From Micromonospora trifolii (lineage in GTDB: Bacteria; Actinomycetota; Actinomycetes; Mycobacteriales; Micromonosporaceae), in the NCBI RefSeq assembly GCF_022229005.1, contig NZ_JAKKFD010000002.1:124001-188000 (forward strand): a stretch of DNA of 64,000 nt, in the 5' to 3' direction. The notes beneath the pieces were generated by a model. That model searched no databases and was not told the origin of the DNA. It was given only the letters and a program-made list of their open reading frames with translations. This document shows, one piece after another, positions 16,328 through 25,926 of the stretch. The translations under genes and the position numbers were made by a program. Within the stretch, counting starts at the first letter, position 1; the number at the start of each line of letters is the position of its first letter.

Positions 16328-16954
16328 ATGGCAGTCGACCTTCGCCGTACCCGGCCGCTGGTGGCCACGGCCGCCGCCGTGCTGGCCGCCGCGGCCCTGT
16401 CCGCCTGCGGTAGCGGCGGTAGCGGCGGCGACCCGGCCGCCGCGCCCGCCCCGAGCAGCGCGGCCCCGAGCAGCGCCGCCACGCCGACCGACGTCGCGGC
16501 CCCGCCGATCAAGGGCAAGCTGCGCGGGTACGGCACCGTGCGGCAGCTCAGTGACACCGCGGACCTGGTCGTACGCGGTGAGGTCGAGGCGGCCGGATTC
16601 CGGGTCGACGAGGTGCTGCGTGCGGCTAGCGGATCGACGGTGCGGGCCGGCTCACGGATCACGCTCGCCCCGCTGCCCGCCGGTGTGCCGGACATGGCCC
16701 ACATGTCGACGCTCGAGGCGGGCCAGGTCGTGGTGCTCTACCTCGCCCAGGACCCGACGGCCCCGACGTTCCGGACGCTCAGCGGCGACTTCGGTGTGTT
16801 CGACCTGAACGGAGCCGGCGCGGAAGCCGTCGCCACGACCCGCTCGCAGACCATGGCCGTCAGCGGCCTGAACGCGGAGGACCCGGCCGCGTCCGGCCAC
16901 GGCTTCCGCACCACCCTCGGTCAGCTGCGGGCCGTCGCCGCCCAGGTCGGGTAG
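16328..16954 (+). CDS. Lipoprotein paralogous to the sigma-linked membrane protein
   Basis: 208 residues with a lipoprotein signal (LAAAALSAC, lipidated Cys about 26), a Ser/Ala/Pro spacer and one domain. The domain shares with the preceding gene RGYGTVRQLxDTADLVVRGEV, VxxVLYLA-like and FGVFDLNGAG plus AVSGLNAEDPAASGHGFRTTLxQL. The two therefore arose by duplication, one copy anchored by a helix and the other by lipid. It lies 130 bp behind its paralogue, probably in the same unit or from its own promoter. No enzymatic motif is seen. Confidence 0.75.
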   Translation: MAVDLRRTRPLVATAAAVLAAAALSACGSGGSGGDPAAAPAPSSAAPSSAATPTDVAAPPIKGKLRGYGTVRQLSDTADLVVRGEVEAAGFRVDEVLRAASGSTVRAGSRITLAPLPAGVPDMAHMSTLEAGQVVVLYLAQDPTAPTFRTLSGDFGVFDLNGAGAEAVATTRSQTMAVSGLNAEDPAASGHGFRTTLGQLRAVAAQVG

Positions 16955-16966
16955 GACGAGTGGGAA

Positions 16967-16997
16967 CGCGGACGGCACCCGCCGAGTGCCGTCCGCG
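16967..16997. terminator. Bidirectional terminator hairpin
   Basis: A 12-bp perfect stem (CGCGGACGGCAC with GTGCCGTCCGCG) and a 7-base loop, between the convergent lipoprotein and GH43 genes and 13 bases or fewer from both stops. Confidence 0.85.
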
Positions 16998-17000
16998 TGG

Positions 17001-18626
17001 TCACTGCTCCCGGTAGGTGGCCAGGTCGAAGTCGGCGTGCACGCCGTCGCCGCCCAGGTCCTGCACCCACAGGCCGAGGAACGCCCCGGTGAAGCCCCAC
17101 GCCGCCGGCTCACCGTCGATGATCAGCGCGGCGTGCTCGTCGGACAGGATTGTCGCGTCCAACTCGACCGGTAGCCGCTGCCAACCGGTGCCGAGGTCGT
17201 AGTCGAAGCGCACCGCCGGCCCGTCGAAGACGGCCCGCAGACCGACCCGGGAGACGCCGTCGGCATCGACGGTCAGATCGGGGTACGCGGTGCGCCGCCC
17301 GTTGTCGGAGCTGAGCAGTTCCAGCACCGTCCGGCCGTCGTCGGCCCGGGTCAGGTAGAGGTGGTGCCAGTTGAGGGTGTTGTAGTAGGCGGTGATCCCG
17401 GCGAGTTGACGGTGGTCGGCCGGTTCGAACTCCACAACGGTTTCCAGCGAGCACTCCATCGCGCCGACGCGTCGCCCGACCAGGCTGGGTGCCTGGCGAC
17501 CGACCGGCGACTGCCCGCCGTGGACCCGCAGGTACGACGGGCGGGTGTGCAGGTCGATCCAGTCCGGGGTGGCCGGCCGACGCAGCGTCGACCAGCACCG
17601 GCCCAGCTCGGGGGCGTCGAAGTGGTCCGTCTCGGGCGCCGCCGGCCAGGGGTGCGCGGGCAGGTCGGGGGCGACGACGTCGTCCGCGGGCACCCCTCCG
17701 GCGATGCGCGGCCAGCCGCCCGACGGCCACTCGACCCGCTGGATCGCGGTCTCCCGACCCAGCACGCAGTTGCCCAGCGGGGAGTACGGGCGGCCAACCA
17801 GGTGGGCCAGGTACCACTCGCCGCTCTGCGTGTGGACCAGGCTGCCGTGCCCCGCTTTCTGCAACCGCAGGTCGGGCCGCCCGAAGGAGGTGAGCAGCGG
17901 GCCGTCCGGTTCCACCTCGTACGGCCCGAACAGCTCCCGGGACCGCGCCACGGTGACCTGGTGCTCCCAGCTGGTGCCGCCCTCGGCGGTGATCAGCCAG
18001 TACCAGCCGTCGTGGCGGTACAGGTGCGGACCCTCGGTGACCCCGACCGGTGAGCCGGTGAACAGGATGCGGGGGCTGCCGACCAGGCGGCGTGCGGCCC
18101 GATCGTACTGTTGGATCTCGATGCCGCCGAAGCGGTCGCGGCCGGGTCGCCAGTCCGCGCTCATGCCCAGCAGCCACGTGGTGCCGTCGTCGTCGTGGAA
18201 CAGCGACGCGTCGAACCCGCGCCCGTGCAGCTTCACCGGATCGGACCAGGGGCCGGTGATGTCCTCGGCGGTGACCAGGAAGTTCTGCGGATCCCAGTAG
18301 CCGCTGGCGAAGCTGGCCACGTCGCTGTAGACGAGGTGGAACTGACCGTCGTGGTAGGTCAGGTCGGGCGCCCACACCCCGTTGGAGTCGCCGCATCCGC
18401 GCAGATCGAGCAGGCGCCGGTCGGTGATGATCCCACCCAGGCTGCGCCAGTTCACCAGATCACGCGAGTGGTGCACGAGCACGCCCGGATACCACTCGAA
18501 GGTCGAGGTGGCCAGGTAGTAGTCGTCGCCGACGCGCAGGATCGACGGGTCCGGGTGGAACCCGGCAAGGACGGGATTGCGGATCGACCGGGTAGCGGTC
18601 GCCACAGTAGCAATGTCGGTCGACAC
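17001..18626 (-). CDS. GH43 beta-xylosidase / alpha-L-arabinofuranosidase
   Basis: 541 residues: an N-terminal five-bladed propeller followed by a C-terminal beta-sandwich (about 340-540), the two-domain layout of beta-xylosidases of GH43. The catalytic set is visible: base Asp26 in GFHPDPSIL, pKa-modulating Asp139 in GFDASLF, and acid Glu198 in VTEGPHLY. No signal peptide, so it acts on xylo-oligosaccharides in the cytoplasm. GTG at 18626 is chosen because GAGGAG lies 5 bases upstream; a longer frame to 18683 would run past that site. It is divergent from a LacI regulator, the common arrangement for sugar-induced xylosidases. Confidence 0.9.
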   Translation of the reverse strand: MSTDIATVATATRSIRNPVLAGFHPDPSILRVGDDYYLATSTFEWYPGVLVHHSRDLVNWRSLGGIITDRRLLDLRGCGDSNGVWAPDLTYHDGQFHLVYSDVASFASGYWDPQNFLVTAEDITGPWSDPVKLHGRGFDASLFHDDDGTTWLLGMSADWRPGRDRFGGIEIQQYDRAARRLVGSPRILFTGSPVGVTEGPHLYRHDGWYWLITAEGGTSWEHQVTVARSRELFGPYEVEPDGPLLTSFGRPDLRLQKAGHGSLVHTQSGEWYLAHLVGRPYSPLGNCVLGRETAIQRVEWPSGGWPRIAGGVPADDVVAPDLPAHPWPAAPETDHFDAPELGRCWSTLRRPATPDWIDLHTRPSYLRVHGGQSPVGRQAPSLVGRRVGAMECSLETVVEFEPADHRQLAGITAYYNTLNWHHLYLTRADDGRTVLELLSSDNGRRTAYPDLTVDADGVSRVGLRAVFDGPAVRFDYDLGTGWQRLPVELDATILSDEHAALIIDGEPAAWGFTGAFLGLWVQDLGGDGVHADFDLATYREQ

Positions 18627-18653
18627 GAGCACTCCTCTGGGCGGGCTGACGGC

Positions 18654-18667
18654 AACTTCCGGAAACT
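18654..18667. promoter_or_regulatory. Imperfect dyad, candidate LacI operator near GH43 start
   Basis: AACTTCC/GGAAACT matches at 5 of 7 positions around the centre and lies about 30 bases upstream of the GH43 start. It resembles the GAAA-N-TTTC site at 18796 and the CTGAA...TCCAG element at 18867-18879, so the three may be operators for the divergent LacI protein. Confidence 0.35.
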
Positions 18668-18707
18668 CGCGGTCCCCGGCCATTGAAGGTTGTGCCTACG
18701 CTAGCCG

Positions 18708-18725
18708 GTCCTTTCGCAATAGGAC
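18708..18725. promoter_or_regulatory. Perfect 5-bp inverted repeat in GH43/lacI intergenic region
   Basis: GTCCT, eight bases, AGGAC. It lies just upstream of the -35 box of the lacI promoter, in the divergent region. It could be a regulator site or part of the xylosidase promoter; its role is unknown. Confidence 0.35.
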
Positions 18726-18732
18726 AGAGGTC

Positions 18733-18761
18733 TTGACCGTCGCGACAACAGCTCGTAGCGT
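18733..18761 (+). promoter_or_regulatory. Promoter of the LacI-family gene
   Basis: -35 TTGACC (18733-18738), 17-bp spacer, -10 TAGCGT (18756-18761), fitting the actinobacterial TTGACn/TAnnnT pattern. Transcription would start near 18768, leaving a leader of about 130 nt. The operator-like GAAAGTTTC lies within that leader, suggesting autoregulation. Confidence 0.55.
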
Positions 18762-18795
18762 GCCGGCCATCGATCGGTATTACCGGCGAAGCAGT

Positions 18796-18804
18796 GAAAG
18801 TTTC
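18796..18804. promoter_or_regulatory. GAAA-N-TTTC palindrome, candidate LacI operator
   Basis: GAAAGTTTC, followed by G, is an odd-centred perfect palindrome close to the CGAA-N-TTCG type sites reported for LacI-family regulators of xylosidase genes in actinomycetes. It lies downstream of the lacI promoter between the divergent genes. Confidence 0.45.
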
Positions 18805-18897
18805 GGAGATCCGAAGACCCCCACCCGCCGGCTCAGCCGGATGACGACGCACCACCGCGAGCAGACCTGAAGTTTCCAGCAGGACGCAGGGGGGACC

Positions 18898-19917
18898 GTG
18901 GGCACGGAGAACGGTCGAAACGTCACCATCGCCATGATCGCGCGGTTGGCCGGAGTCTCCGTGCCCACCGTCTCCCGGGTCATCAACGGCCGCTCCGACG
19001 TCGCCCCCGACACCAGGGAACGCGTCGAGGCGCTCCTCAACCGGCATGGCTACCGCCGTCGCTCACCGGCCCGTCGCACCGACGCCGCCCTCATCGACCT
19101 GGTCTTCAACGACCTGGACAGCCCGTGGGCCGTGGAGATCATCCGTGGGGTGGAGGACGTCGGCCAGACCAGCGGTGTCGGCACCGTCGTGTCGGCCATC
19201 CACTGGCGCATCTCCTCGGCCAAGCAGTGGCTCGACAACATGCGGACCCGCTCCACCGAGGGAATCATCTTCGTGACCTCGATGGTGAACCCGCCGTTGC
19301 AGGCCGAGCTGCGCCGGCTGCACCTCCCGGTCGTCATCATCGACCCGGCCGGGGTCGACCCGCAGGAGTCACCCACCATCGGCGCCACCAACTGGGCGGG
19401 CAGCCTCAGCGCCAACCAGTACCTGATCAGCCTCGGCCACCGACGCATCGGCTTCATCGCCGGCCCGCCGCACCTGATGTGCAGCCGGGCCCGGATGGAC
19501 GGCTACCGGGCCGCCCTCGGCGCCGCCGGGATCCCCATCGACGACGCCCTGATCCGCCCCGGCAACTTCTACCACGAGGCCGGCTTCACGGCGGGTACGC
19601 AGCTGCTGGCCCTGCCCGACCCACCCACCGCCATCTGTGCCTCCAGCGACCAGATGGCCCTCGGCGTCTACGAGGCGGTCCGCAAGCGGGGCCTGCGGGT
19701 GCCCGACGACGTCAGCGTGGTCGGCTTCGACGACCTGCCGGAGGTGCGATGGTGCTCGCCACCGCTGACCACCGTCCGGCAACCCCTGGCCGAGATGGGC
19801 ATGCTGGCCGCGCGGACCGTGCTGCGCCTCGCCGGCGGCGAGCGGACCGAGAGCCCACGTGTCGAACTCGCCACCGAGCTGATCGTCCGCGACAGCGCCG
19901 CACCACCACGCTCGTGA
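18898..19917 (+). CDS. LacI family regulator of the xylosidase
   Basis: 339 residues with an N-terminal helix-turn-helix (TIAMIARLAGVSVPTVSRVINGRSDVAPDTRERVEALLNRHGYR) and hinge, then a periplasmic-binding-like sugar domain (about 65-335). The domain contains GHRRIGFIAGP and the late motif VPDDVSVVGFDDLP. GTG start with a purine-rich site upstream. It is divergent from the GH43 xylosidase, so it most likely represses that gene until a xylo- or arabino-oligosaccharide binds. Its own promoter and a candidate operator are in the intergenic region. Confidence 0.9.
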   Translation: MGTENGRNVTIAMIARLAGVSVPTVSRVINGRSDVAPDTRERVEALLNRHGYRRRSPARRTDAALIDLVFNDLDSPWAVEIIRGVEDVGQTSGVGTVVSAIHWRISSAKQWLDNMRTRSTEGIIFVTSMVNPPLQAELRRLHLPVVIIDPAGVDPQESPTIGATNWAGSLSANQYLISLGHRRIGFIAGPPHLMCSRARMDGYRAALGAAGIPIDDALIRPGNFYHEAGFTAGTQLLALPDPPTAICASSDQMALGVYEAVRKRGLRVPDDVSVVGFDDLPEVRWCSPPLTTVRQPLAEMGMLAARTVLRLAGGERTESPRVELATELIVRDSAAPPRS

Positions 19918-19923
19918 CCTCCC

Positions 19924-20631
19924 TCAGCCGACGCGCAACGCGTCGTCGACGCCCGTCTCCCGGCGGCCGAGGTGCGCCGGGTCCCGACCGGAGAGCAGAT
20001 CCAGCGCGGCCTTCAGGCAGGCGCCGTTCTCCCGGGACGAACTGAACCACCACGTCTGGGCGTACCGCTTCGCGCTGTCGTCACCCACGCCGTTGGCGTC
20101 GATGCCGAGGCGCCGGCACAGCGCCACGGCGCGCGGAAGGTGGAAGGACTGGGTCACCACAGTGGCTCGCCGTACCCCGAAGATCCGCTCAGCCCGCGCA
20201 CACGAGTCGTACGTGTCGAAGCCGGCGTAGTCGGGCACCACCTTGTGCGCCGGCACACCCCGATCCACCAGCCAGCTCCGCATCGCGGCGGGCTCGTTGT
20301 AGTCGGCGTTCATGTTGTCGCCCGACACGAGGATCGCCTGGACCTTGCCGACCTCGAACAGTCGCCGTGCGATCTCCAACCGGGCCGCGAGGACGGGTGA
20401 GGGTGTGCCGTCGGCGTTCACCTTGGTGCCCAGCACCAGGGCGACCGGCGCGTCCGGCACCTCGGCCTCGCCGTAGAGGTGGCCCTCGGCGGTGTCGCGG
20501 ATCCACGTCACGCTTGCCACGGTGCCGCCGGTCAGCGCCACCGTTGCCACAGCGAGCGCGAGGACCGTACGGCGAACCAACCGCCGGTGCTCCCCGTACC
20601 ACCGCCTGGCCGCGCCGAATCGTCCCCGCAT
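19924..20631 (-). CDS. SanA/YdcF-like DUF218 membrane protein
   Basis: 235 residues. The basic N-terminus and one transmembrane helix (about 20-45) are followed by an extracytoplasmic DUF218 domain with VALVLGTKVNADGTPSPVLAARLEIARRLFEVGKVQAILVSGDN, NEPAAMRSWLVDRGVP and TVVTQSFHLPRAVALCRRLGI. The family includes SanA, linked to envelope integrity and vancomycin tolerance in enterobacteria, and YdcF. The biochemical activity is not firmly known. The gene is single, with a 450-bp upstream region containing candidate operator dyads. Confidence 0.85.
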   Translation of the reverse strand: MRGRFGAARRWYGEHRRLVRRTVLALAVATVALTGGTVASVTWIRDTAEGHLYGEAEVPDAPVALVLGTKVNADGTPSPVLAARLEIARRLFEVGKVQAILVSGDNMNADYNEPAAMRSWLVDRGVPAHKVVPDYAGFDTYDSCARAERIFGVRRATVVTQSFHLPRAVALCRRLGIDANGVGDDSAKRYAQTWWFSSSRENGACLKAALDLLSGRDPAHLGRRETGVDDALRVG

Positions 20632-20707
20632 GCCGCAAGGCTATTCGGCCCGCGCTCCCGACTGTCGTCTGCATACACGCGACCACCCCGAGCAGCGAAC
20701 GAAGATC

Positions 20708-20721
20708 GTTGTCTATGGACA
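20708..20721. promoter_or_regulatory. Perfect dyad TTGTC-N4-GACAA
   Basis: Five-bp arms around TATG, 77 bases upstream of the SanA-like start, within an AT-richer stretch. A candidate regulator site; the regulator is unknown. Confidence 0.4.
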
Positions 20722-20729
20722 ATCGCTCA

Positions 20730-20743
20730 CTGTTAGCGTTAAC
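20730..20743. promoter_or_regulatory. LacI-type operator-like sequence
   Basis: TGTTAGCGTTAACG matches the TGTTAGCGCTAACA pattern of actinobacterial LacI-family operators at most positions. It stands nine bases from the TTGTC dyad. The SanA-like gene is the only gene it could control directly. Confidence 0.4.
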
Positions 20744-21047
20744 GTGACGGACAGTCGTCGATACTCGAACGACCTCGGGTCGCTGTGACGGAGCTGTCGC
20801 CATTGGCCTAGGGCGTGCTGGACGACGATCGTGGCGTGGGGCGGGTGGCACGTGGCCGGCGCGAGACGGCCCGAGACCACCACCGGGCGACCCGCGCGCC
20901 ACGCGGCCGAGGCATGAACGGCCACCGGAATTCCAGGGCACCGCAGCAGCCGGGACACCCCTGGCCGCCGGGTCGCGTCCCGCTGTTCGGAGTCCGGGCC
21001 CGAGCAGCGGGACGCCACCCGGTCCACGCCAGGGCGCCTGTCATCCT

Positions 21048-21067
21048 CGGCGGCGACATCGCCGCCG
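21048..21067 (-). terminator. Terminator of the esterase gene
   Basis: CGGCGGCGA, two bases, TCGCCGCCG: a 9-bp stem 12 bases after the esterase stop on the minus strand. The loop is only two bases, so the closing pair is probably open. Confidence 0.55.
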
Positions 21068-21079
21068 CCGGTCATCGCG

Positions 21080-22525
<1,446 letters not shown>

Positions 22526-22649
22526 TCACCGGCGGCTGCTGACAGATCCTGATGCGACGTCCACCTGCCCAGGGGCGTCCTGACCACCGAGGTCAGACCA
22601 GCGAGAGGGCCTCCCGGTGAGCCTCGGACGCTGATCGCCTCGCATCGAC

Positions 22650-22663
22650 TGTGAGCGATAACA
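22650..22663. promoter_or_regulatory. LacI-type operator-like sequence upstream of the esterase
   Basis: TGTGAGCGATAACA is an imperfect dyad (TGTGA/TAACA arms) very close to classical LacI-family operators. It lies 236 bp upstream of the esterase, next to a minus-strand TTGACG. It suggests sugar control of the esterase, possibly by the LacI protein at 18.9 kb. Confidence 0.45.
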
Positions 22664-22746
22664 TGCCGTTCGTCAAGCTGTAACGTATGACGTCTGTCGA
22701 TCCTGCGGCGCTCGGGTTGGCCCCTGACGCACTTCCCGAAGTGTGT

Positions 22747-22782
22747 GATGCCTGTGAGTCATCGTGATGACTCACAGGCATC
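22747..22782. terminator. Long hairpin, terminator of the metalloprotease-like gene
   Basis: A 17-bp perfect stem: GATGCCTGTGAGTCATC, two bases, GATGACTCACAGGCATC. It lies 43 bases past the stop of the large HExxH/VWD gene on the minus strand. The stem has only moderate GC and lacks a U-tract, so a transcript-stability role is also possible. Confidence 0.65.
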
Positions 22783-22824
22783 GCGCTCTTCCGGGAAGAG
22801 CCGGCCCCACAACAGCCGCCGCAG

Positions 22825-25179
22825 TCAGCGACCCTGGCGCACGACGACCATGCCTGAGCCGGTGTCGTCCGCCCACGGGTCCAGCACGAGGGTGTATGTG
22901 CCGCCCTTCGGCAGCGGACCCGTCTCGAACCGCCCCGTGCCGCCGATGACGCAGCCACTGCCCACGGTGTCGCCGTCCGGGCCATTCAGGAGCAGAATTC
23001 CGCACCGGTCGGGCAGGCTGGCGACGGTCACCTCGACGGTGACGCGACGACCGACGTCGCCGGAGAACCTCAGCCGGCTCACCGCACCCGGGCGGCCGAC
23101 CGTCAGGGTGACGGCGCGGCCGTCCGCAACGGTGTCGGCCTCTTCGTCGTGCGCGTCGCGTAGCCGCACGTCCGCCGAGCCGGTGTCGGTGGAGGTCCCG
23201 TCGACCTCCAGGACGTACCGGCCGGTGGCCGGCAGGACGACACCGTCGACGTAGCCCTGGCCGCCGATCACGCAGCCGCTGGCCACCTGTTCACCGGCCG
23301 GGTCGCGCAGGCGCAGCAGGTTGCACCGGTCCGGCAGCGTGGCGTTGGTGACCTGGAGGAAGACCTTCTGACCGGCGCGCCCGTCGAAGGCCAGGCGGCT
23401 GACCGCGCCCGGTTGGGCGAGGGTCGCCCGAACCGCGGGCCCGTCCAGCGTGAGCGTCTTCTCCTCGTCGGTCACCGCGACGACCCGTACCGTCGCCCGA
23501 CCGAGGTCGGCATCCCACGGGTCGAGCACCACCTGATGGTCGCCGGTGACGGTCAACGTGGTCGTGTCGATGAAGCCGACACCGGAGATGACACAGCCGG
23601 TCGCCAGTTGACGGCCCTGCGGATCGAACAGCAGCAACACGCCGCAGCGATCCGGCACTGTGGCGGCGGGCACCTCCACGAAGATCTTCTGACCGGCCCG
23701 GCCCGGCACCTTCATCGCGGCCGTGGCACCGGCCCGGGTCACCGCCAGGTCGACGTCACCGGCGGCGGGTACGTCGCGCTGCGCGCGGGCGGCGTCCTCG
23801 GCGAACGCCATCTGCCCGGTGAGGCCGACGTCGAGCACACAGTCGGCGAAGATCTGCGGATCGGTGACACCGGCTCGTCGGCAGACCAGTTCGGCGGTGG
23901 CCCGGTTGGGCAGGTCCCCGACGGTGAGCAGTCGGTCCGGGAAGCGCCGGTCGGTGAACGTACCGGTGTTCTGCCCCGGCTCGTAGTCGAACAGCGACCG
24001 CTGCGCCTCGACGCGCCAACTGTCGGCGAAGCCCGGGTACAGCGCCTCGAACGTGGGCGGCTGCGCCACCCGCTTCCCGCCCCGCACGGTCAGGTCGTCG
24101 GCGCGGTCACCGTCATGGTCGCCGAGCAGACCCTCCAATGTCCCGGCCCGGGCGGTGGGCGCGCTGACGCTCACGCTCAACCCCCACACCCCGATCGGCT
24201 GCGCGGTCAGTCGGGCGCCGTCCGGCCACTCCACTGTCACAGTGCCGTCTCCCCAGGTGGTGACGGTGCCGCCGCGCGGCAACCTCACCCCGTCGGGCGC
24301 GGACACCGGCGCGGCGCCGTTCACCCGGACCGCCGGGCCGTCGGGTGTGACGTACACGCCGACCCGGTCACCGGCCACCCTCACCGCGACGGCCGAGTTG
24401 ACGGCCACCACCGAGCTGGCCGGGAACATCGTCTGTCGTACCTGGACCTCGAAGTCGTCGGCCGTCGAGCGGGTCAGCACGAACTCCCCGGCGGCCTGGA
24501 AGTCGTACCGCAGACCGTCGTAGGTGAGCAGGTGCGGGTCACCGTTGCTGTTGGCGCACCGGTAGCCCTTGCCGATCACCGAGATCGAACAACCACCACC
24601 ACCGGGTGGTCGGGGCTTGGGCTGGTCGCAGTCCTTGCCGTTGGACGGCAGCTTCATTCCGCTGTACGTCGTGCGCTGCGGCACCCCCACGGCCTTGCGG
24701 TACGCGTTCTCCGCCAGCACCGCGTGCACCTCGCTGGGATCCACGTTGCTGGCGAACTGGCCGCCCTGGGTGCAGAACTGGCCCCGGTCGGTGTCGTTGG
24801 CCTCGTCGAGGGCGTGGTTCATCTCGTGGATCAAGGTGGCGCACTGGTCCTCGGTGAAGCCGGCCCCCTCCTCCGGCAGCGCCCGACCGTCGTTCTCCGG
24901 CACCCAGTTGATCTGCACGTCACTGCCCGGGACGTACGTCGTGGTGCTGCTCTCCGAGCCGAAGATGGGTCTGCGCACCTTGATCTGCTTGCCGGAGCGT
25001 TCCAGCTCGTCGAGCACGGCACCGTTGCCTGAGCCGCGGATCTGTCCGACGCAGCCCGCGTACTCGGTTTGCAGGTCGCTGTTGACGCTGACCACGGCGG
25101 ACGCCGCCTGTGGGGCGAGCAGCACCAGGACGCCCGCCAGCACGACACCCAGTCGCATTCGGCTCCGCAACCCGGTCAC
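22825..25179 (-). CDS. Secreted HExxH metallopeptidase-like protein with VWD domain and three C-terminal repeats
   Basis: 784 residues starting at a GTG that overlaps the upstream lipoprotein stop (GTGA). After a signal peptide (about 8-28) comes a domain with a zinc-site motif HEMNH (118-122) and ENAYRKAVGVPQRTTYSG (157-174), resembling M91-type peptidases. A von Willebrand type D domain follows (from about 213: NGDPHLLTYDGLRYDFQAAG). The C-terminus has three repeats of about 105 residues, each with PDRC...GCVI.G.G, suggesting one disulfide per repeat. The third zinc ligand is not certain. The combination was not recognised as a described protein; proteolysis at the cell surface is inference. 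Confidence 0.75.
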   Translation of the reverse strand: MTGLRSRMRLGVVLAGVLVLLAPQAASAVVSVNSDLQTEYAGCVGQIRGSGNGAVLDELERSGKQIKVRRPIFGSESSTTTYVPGSDVQINWVPENDGRALPEEGAGFTEDQCATLIHEMNHALDEANDTDRGQFCTQGGQFASNVDPSEVHAVLAENAYRKAVGVPQRTTYSGMKLPSNGKDCDQPKPRPPGGGGCSISVIGKGYRCANSNGDPHLLTYDGLRYDFQAAGEFVLTRSTADDFEVQVRQTMFPASSVVAVNSAVAVRVAGDRVGVYVTPDGPAVRVNGAAPVSAPDGVRLPRGGTVTTWGDGTVTVEWPDGARLTAQPIGVWGLSVSVSAPTARAGTLEGLLGDHDGDRADDLTVRGGKRVAQPPTFEALYPGFADSWRVEAQRSLFDYEPGQNTGTFTDRRFPDRLLTVGDLPNRATAELVCRRAGVTDPQIFADCVLDVGLTGQMAFAEDAARAQRDVPAAGDVDLAVTRAGATAAMKVPGRAGQKIFVEVPAATVPDRCGVLLLFDPQGRQLATGCVISGVGFIDTTTLTVTGDHQVVLDPWDADLGRATVRVVAVTDEEKTLTLDGPAVRATLAQPGAVSRLAFDGRAGQKVFLQVTNATLPDRCNLLRLRDPAGEQVASGCVIGGQGYVDGVVLPATGRYVLEVDGTSTDTGSADVRLRDAHDEEADTVADGRAVTLTVGRPGAVSRLRFSGDVGRRVTVEVTVASLPDRCGILLLNGPDGDTVGSGCVIGGTGRFETGPLPKGGTYTLVLDPWADDTGSGMVVVRQGR

Positions 25180-25778
25180 CCGCCCTTCACCTCGAACTCG
25201 ACAGCGCCCTGCTCGGCCGTCGCGGCGCAGGCATCCGCCGGCACGCCGCGCAGCGGCGCTCGCAGGTAGCCCAGCACCAGCCGGTACGCCCCTGGTTGGT
25301 CGACGGGCCACCAGGTGACGGCGGCGCCGCCCCGCCCGTCCGGCGCGGAGGTCATCAGCGCCGGGCCGACCGGGCTCTGCGGGTCGCTGCCCACCGTCAG
25401 CTCCACCGACCCACGCGGCGGCACCCGCACCAGGTTCTCGACCAGGTACGCGGTGAAGTCCCGGTAGTAGGCGGCGCCGCCGACCGCTGGTGCCACCGCC
25501 GCGCCGTCGCGGGTCAACGACATGACCGTCACCGCCCCGTCCGGCACCCGACTGAGGTGGCACTCCGCGTCGCGGTTGTTGACCAGCTTCAGCCGCAGGC
25601 TGATCTGCTCGCCCACCCGGTACGACGGCTGTGCGGCGCTGACGGTCAGGCCGACCGTCGCCGTGCCGCCGCCCGGGGCCGGTGACGGACGTGACCGTCT
25701 GCACCCGACAGTGGTCGCCATCAGCAGCAGGGCGACACAGCCGGCGAGCGCCGCCGTCCCTACGCGGGGTACGCCCAT
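25176..25778 (-). CDS. Small lipoprotein with beta-sandwich domain, partner of the metallopeptidase-like protein
   Basis: 200 residues. The hydrophobic signal ends in a lipobox-like MATTVGC, followed by a Ser/Pro/Gly spacer. One Ig/cupredoxin-like domain then has YRVGEQISLRLKLVNNRDAECHLSRV and late APLRGVPADACAATAEQGAVEFEV. Such domains are common in actinobacterial secreted accessory proteins. ATG at 25778 is chosen for its signal peptide, with GGAGGAGG 11 bases upstream. The stop overlaps the next start, so the two proteins are translationally coupled and probably act together outside the cell. Confidence 0.65.
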   Translation of the reverse strand: MGVPRVGTAALAGCVALLLMATTVGCRRSRPSPAPGGGTATVGLTVSAAQPSYRVGEQISLRLKLVNNRDAECHLSRVPDGAVTVMSLTRDGAAVAPAVGGAAYYRDFTAYLVENLVRVPPRGSVELTVGSDPQSPVGPALMTSAPDGRGGAAVTWWPVDQPGAYRLVLGYLRAPLRGVPADACAATAEQGAVEFEVKGG

Positions 25779-25926
25779 GGGCCGCGTGCCTCCTCCGGGT
25801 GCCGAGGGTCGGCACAGATCCCGGCCAGCCTGCGCCGCGGGGTGCCGGGAGCGCTGTCGTGATCCGGCCCGGTGGATGTCCGCTAGCCGACCCGCGGGGT
25901 CCTGGGGAGGGCGGCGGCCGTCCGTG

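Larger units (their letters stand above)
20632..21079. other. Intergenic region upstream of the SanA-like gene
   Basis: No supported gene. The left third (20690-20770) is AT-richer and carries two dyads (20708-20721 and 20730-20743), so it probably holds the promoter of the SanA-like gene. The right end carries the esterase terminator hairpin (21048-21067). The middle, 20790-21040, is plain GC-rich sequence in which I see nothing. Confidence 0.5.

Noticed and set aside
20713..21075. 120-codon minus-strand frame between the esterase and SanA-like genes
   Set aside because: It has no recognisable motif, overlaps candidate promoter dyads and the terminator, and lacks a good start site.
25180..25815. 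N-terminal extension of the HExxH/VWD frame
   Set aside because: It overlaps the lipoprotein gene in another frame. The GTG at 25179 gives a signal peptide and a 4-bp overlap typical of coupled genes.
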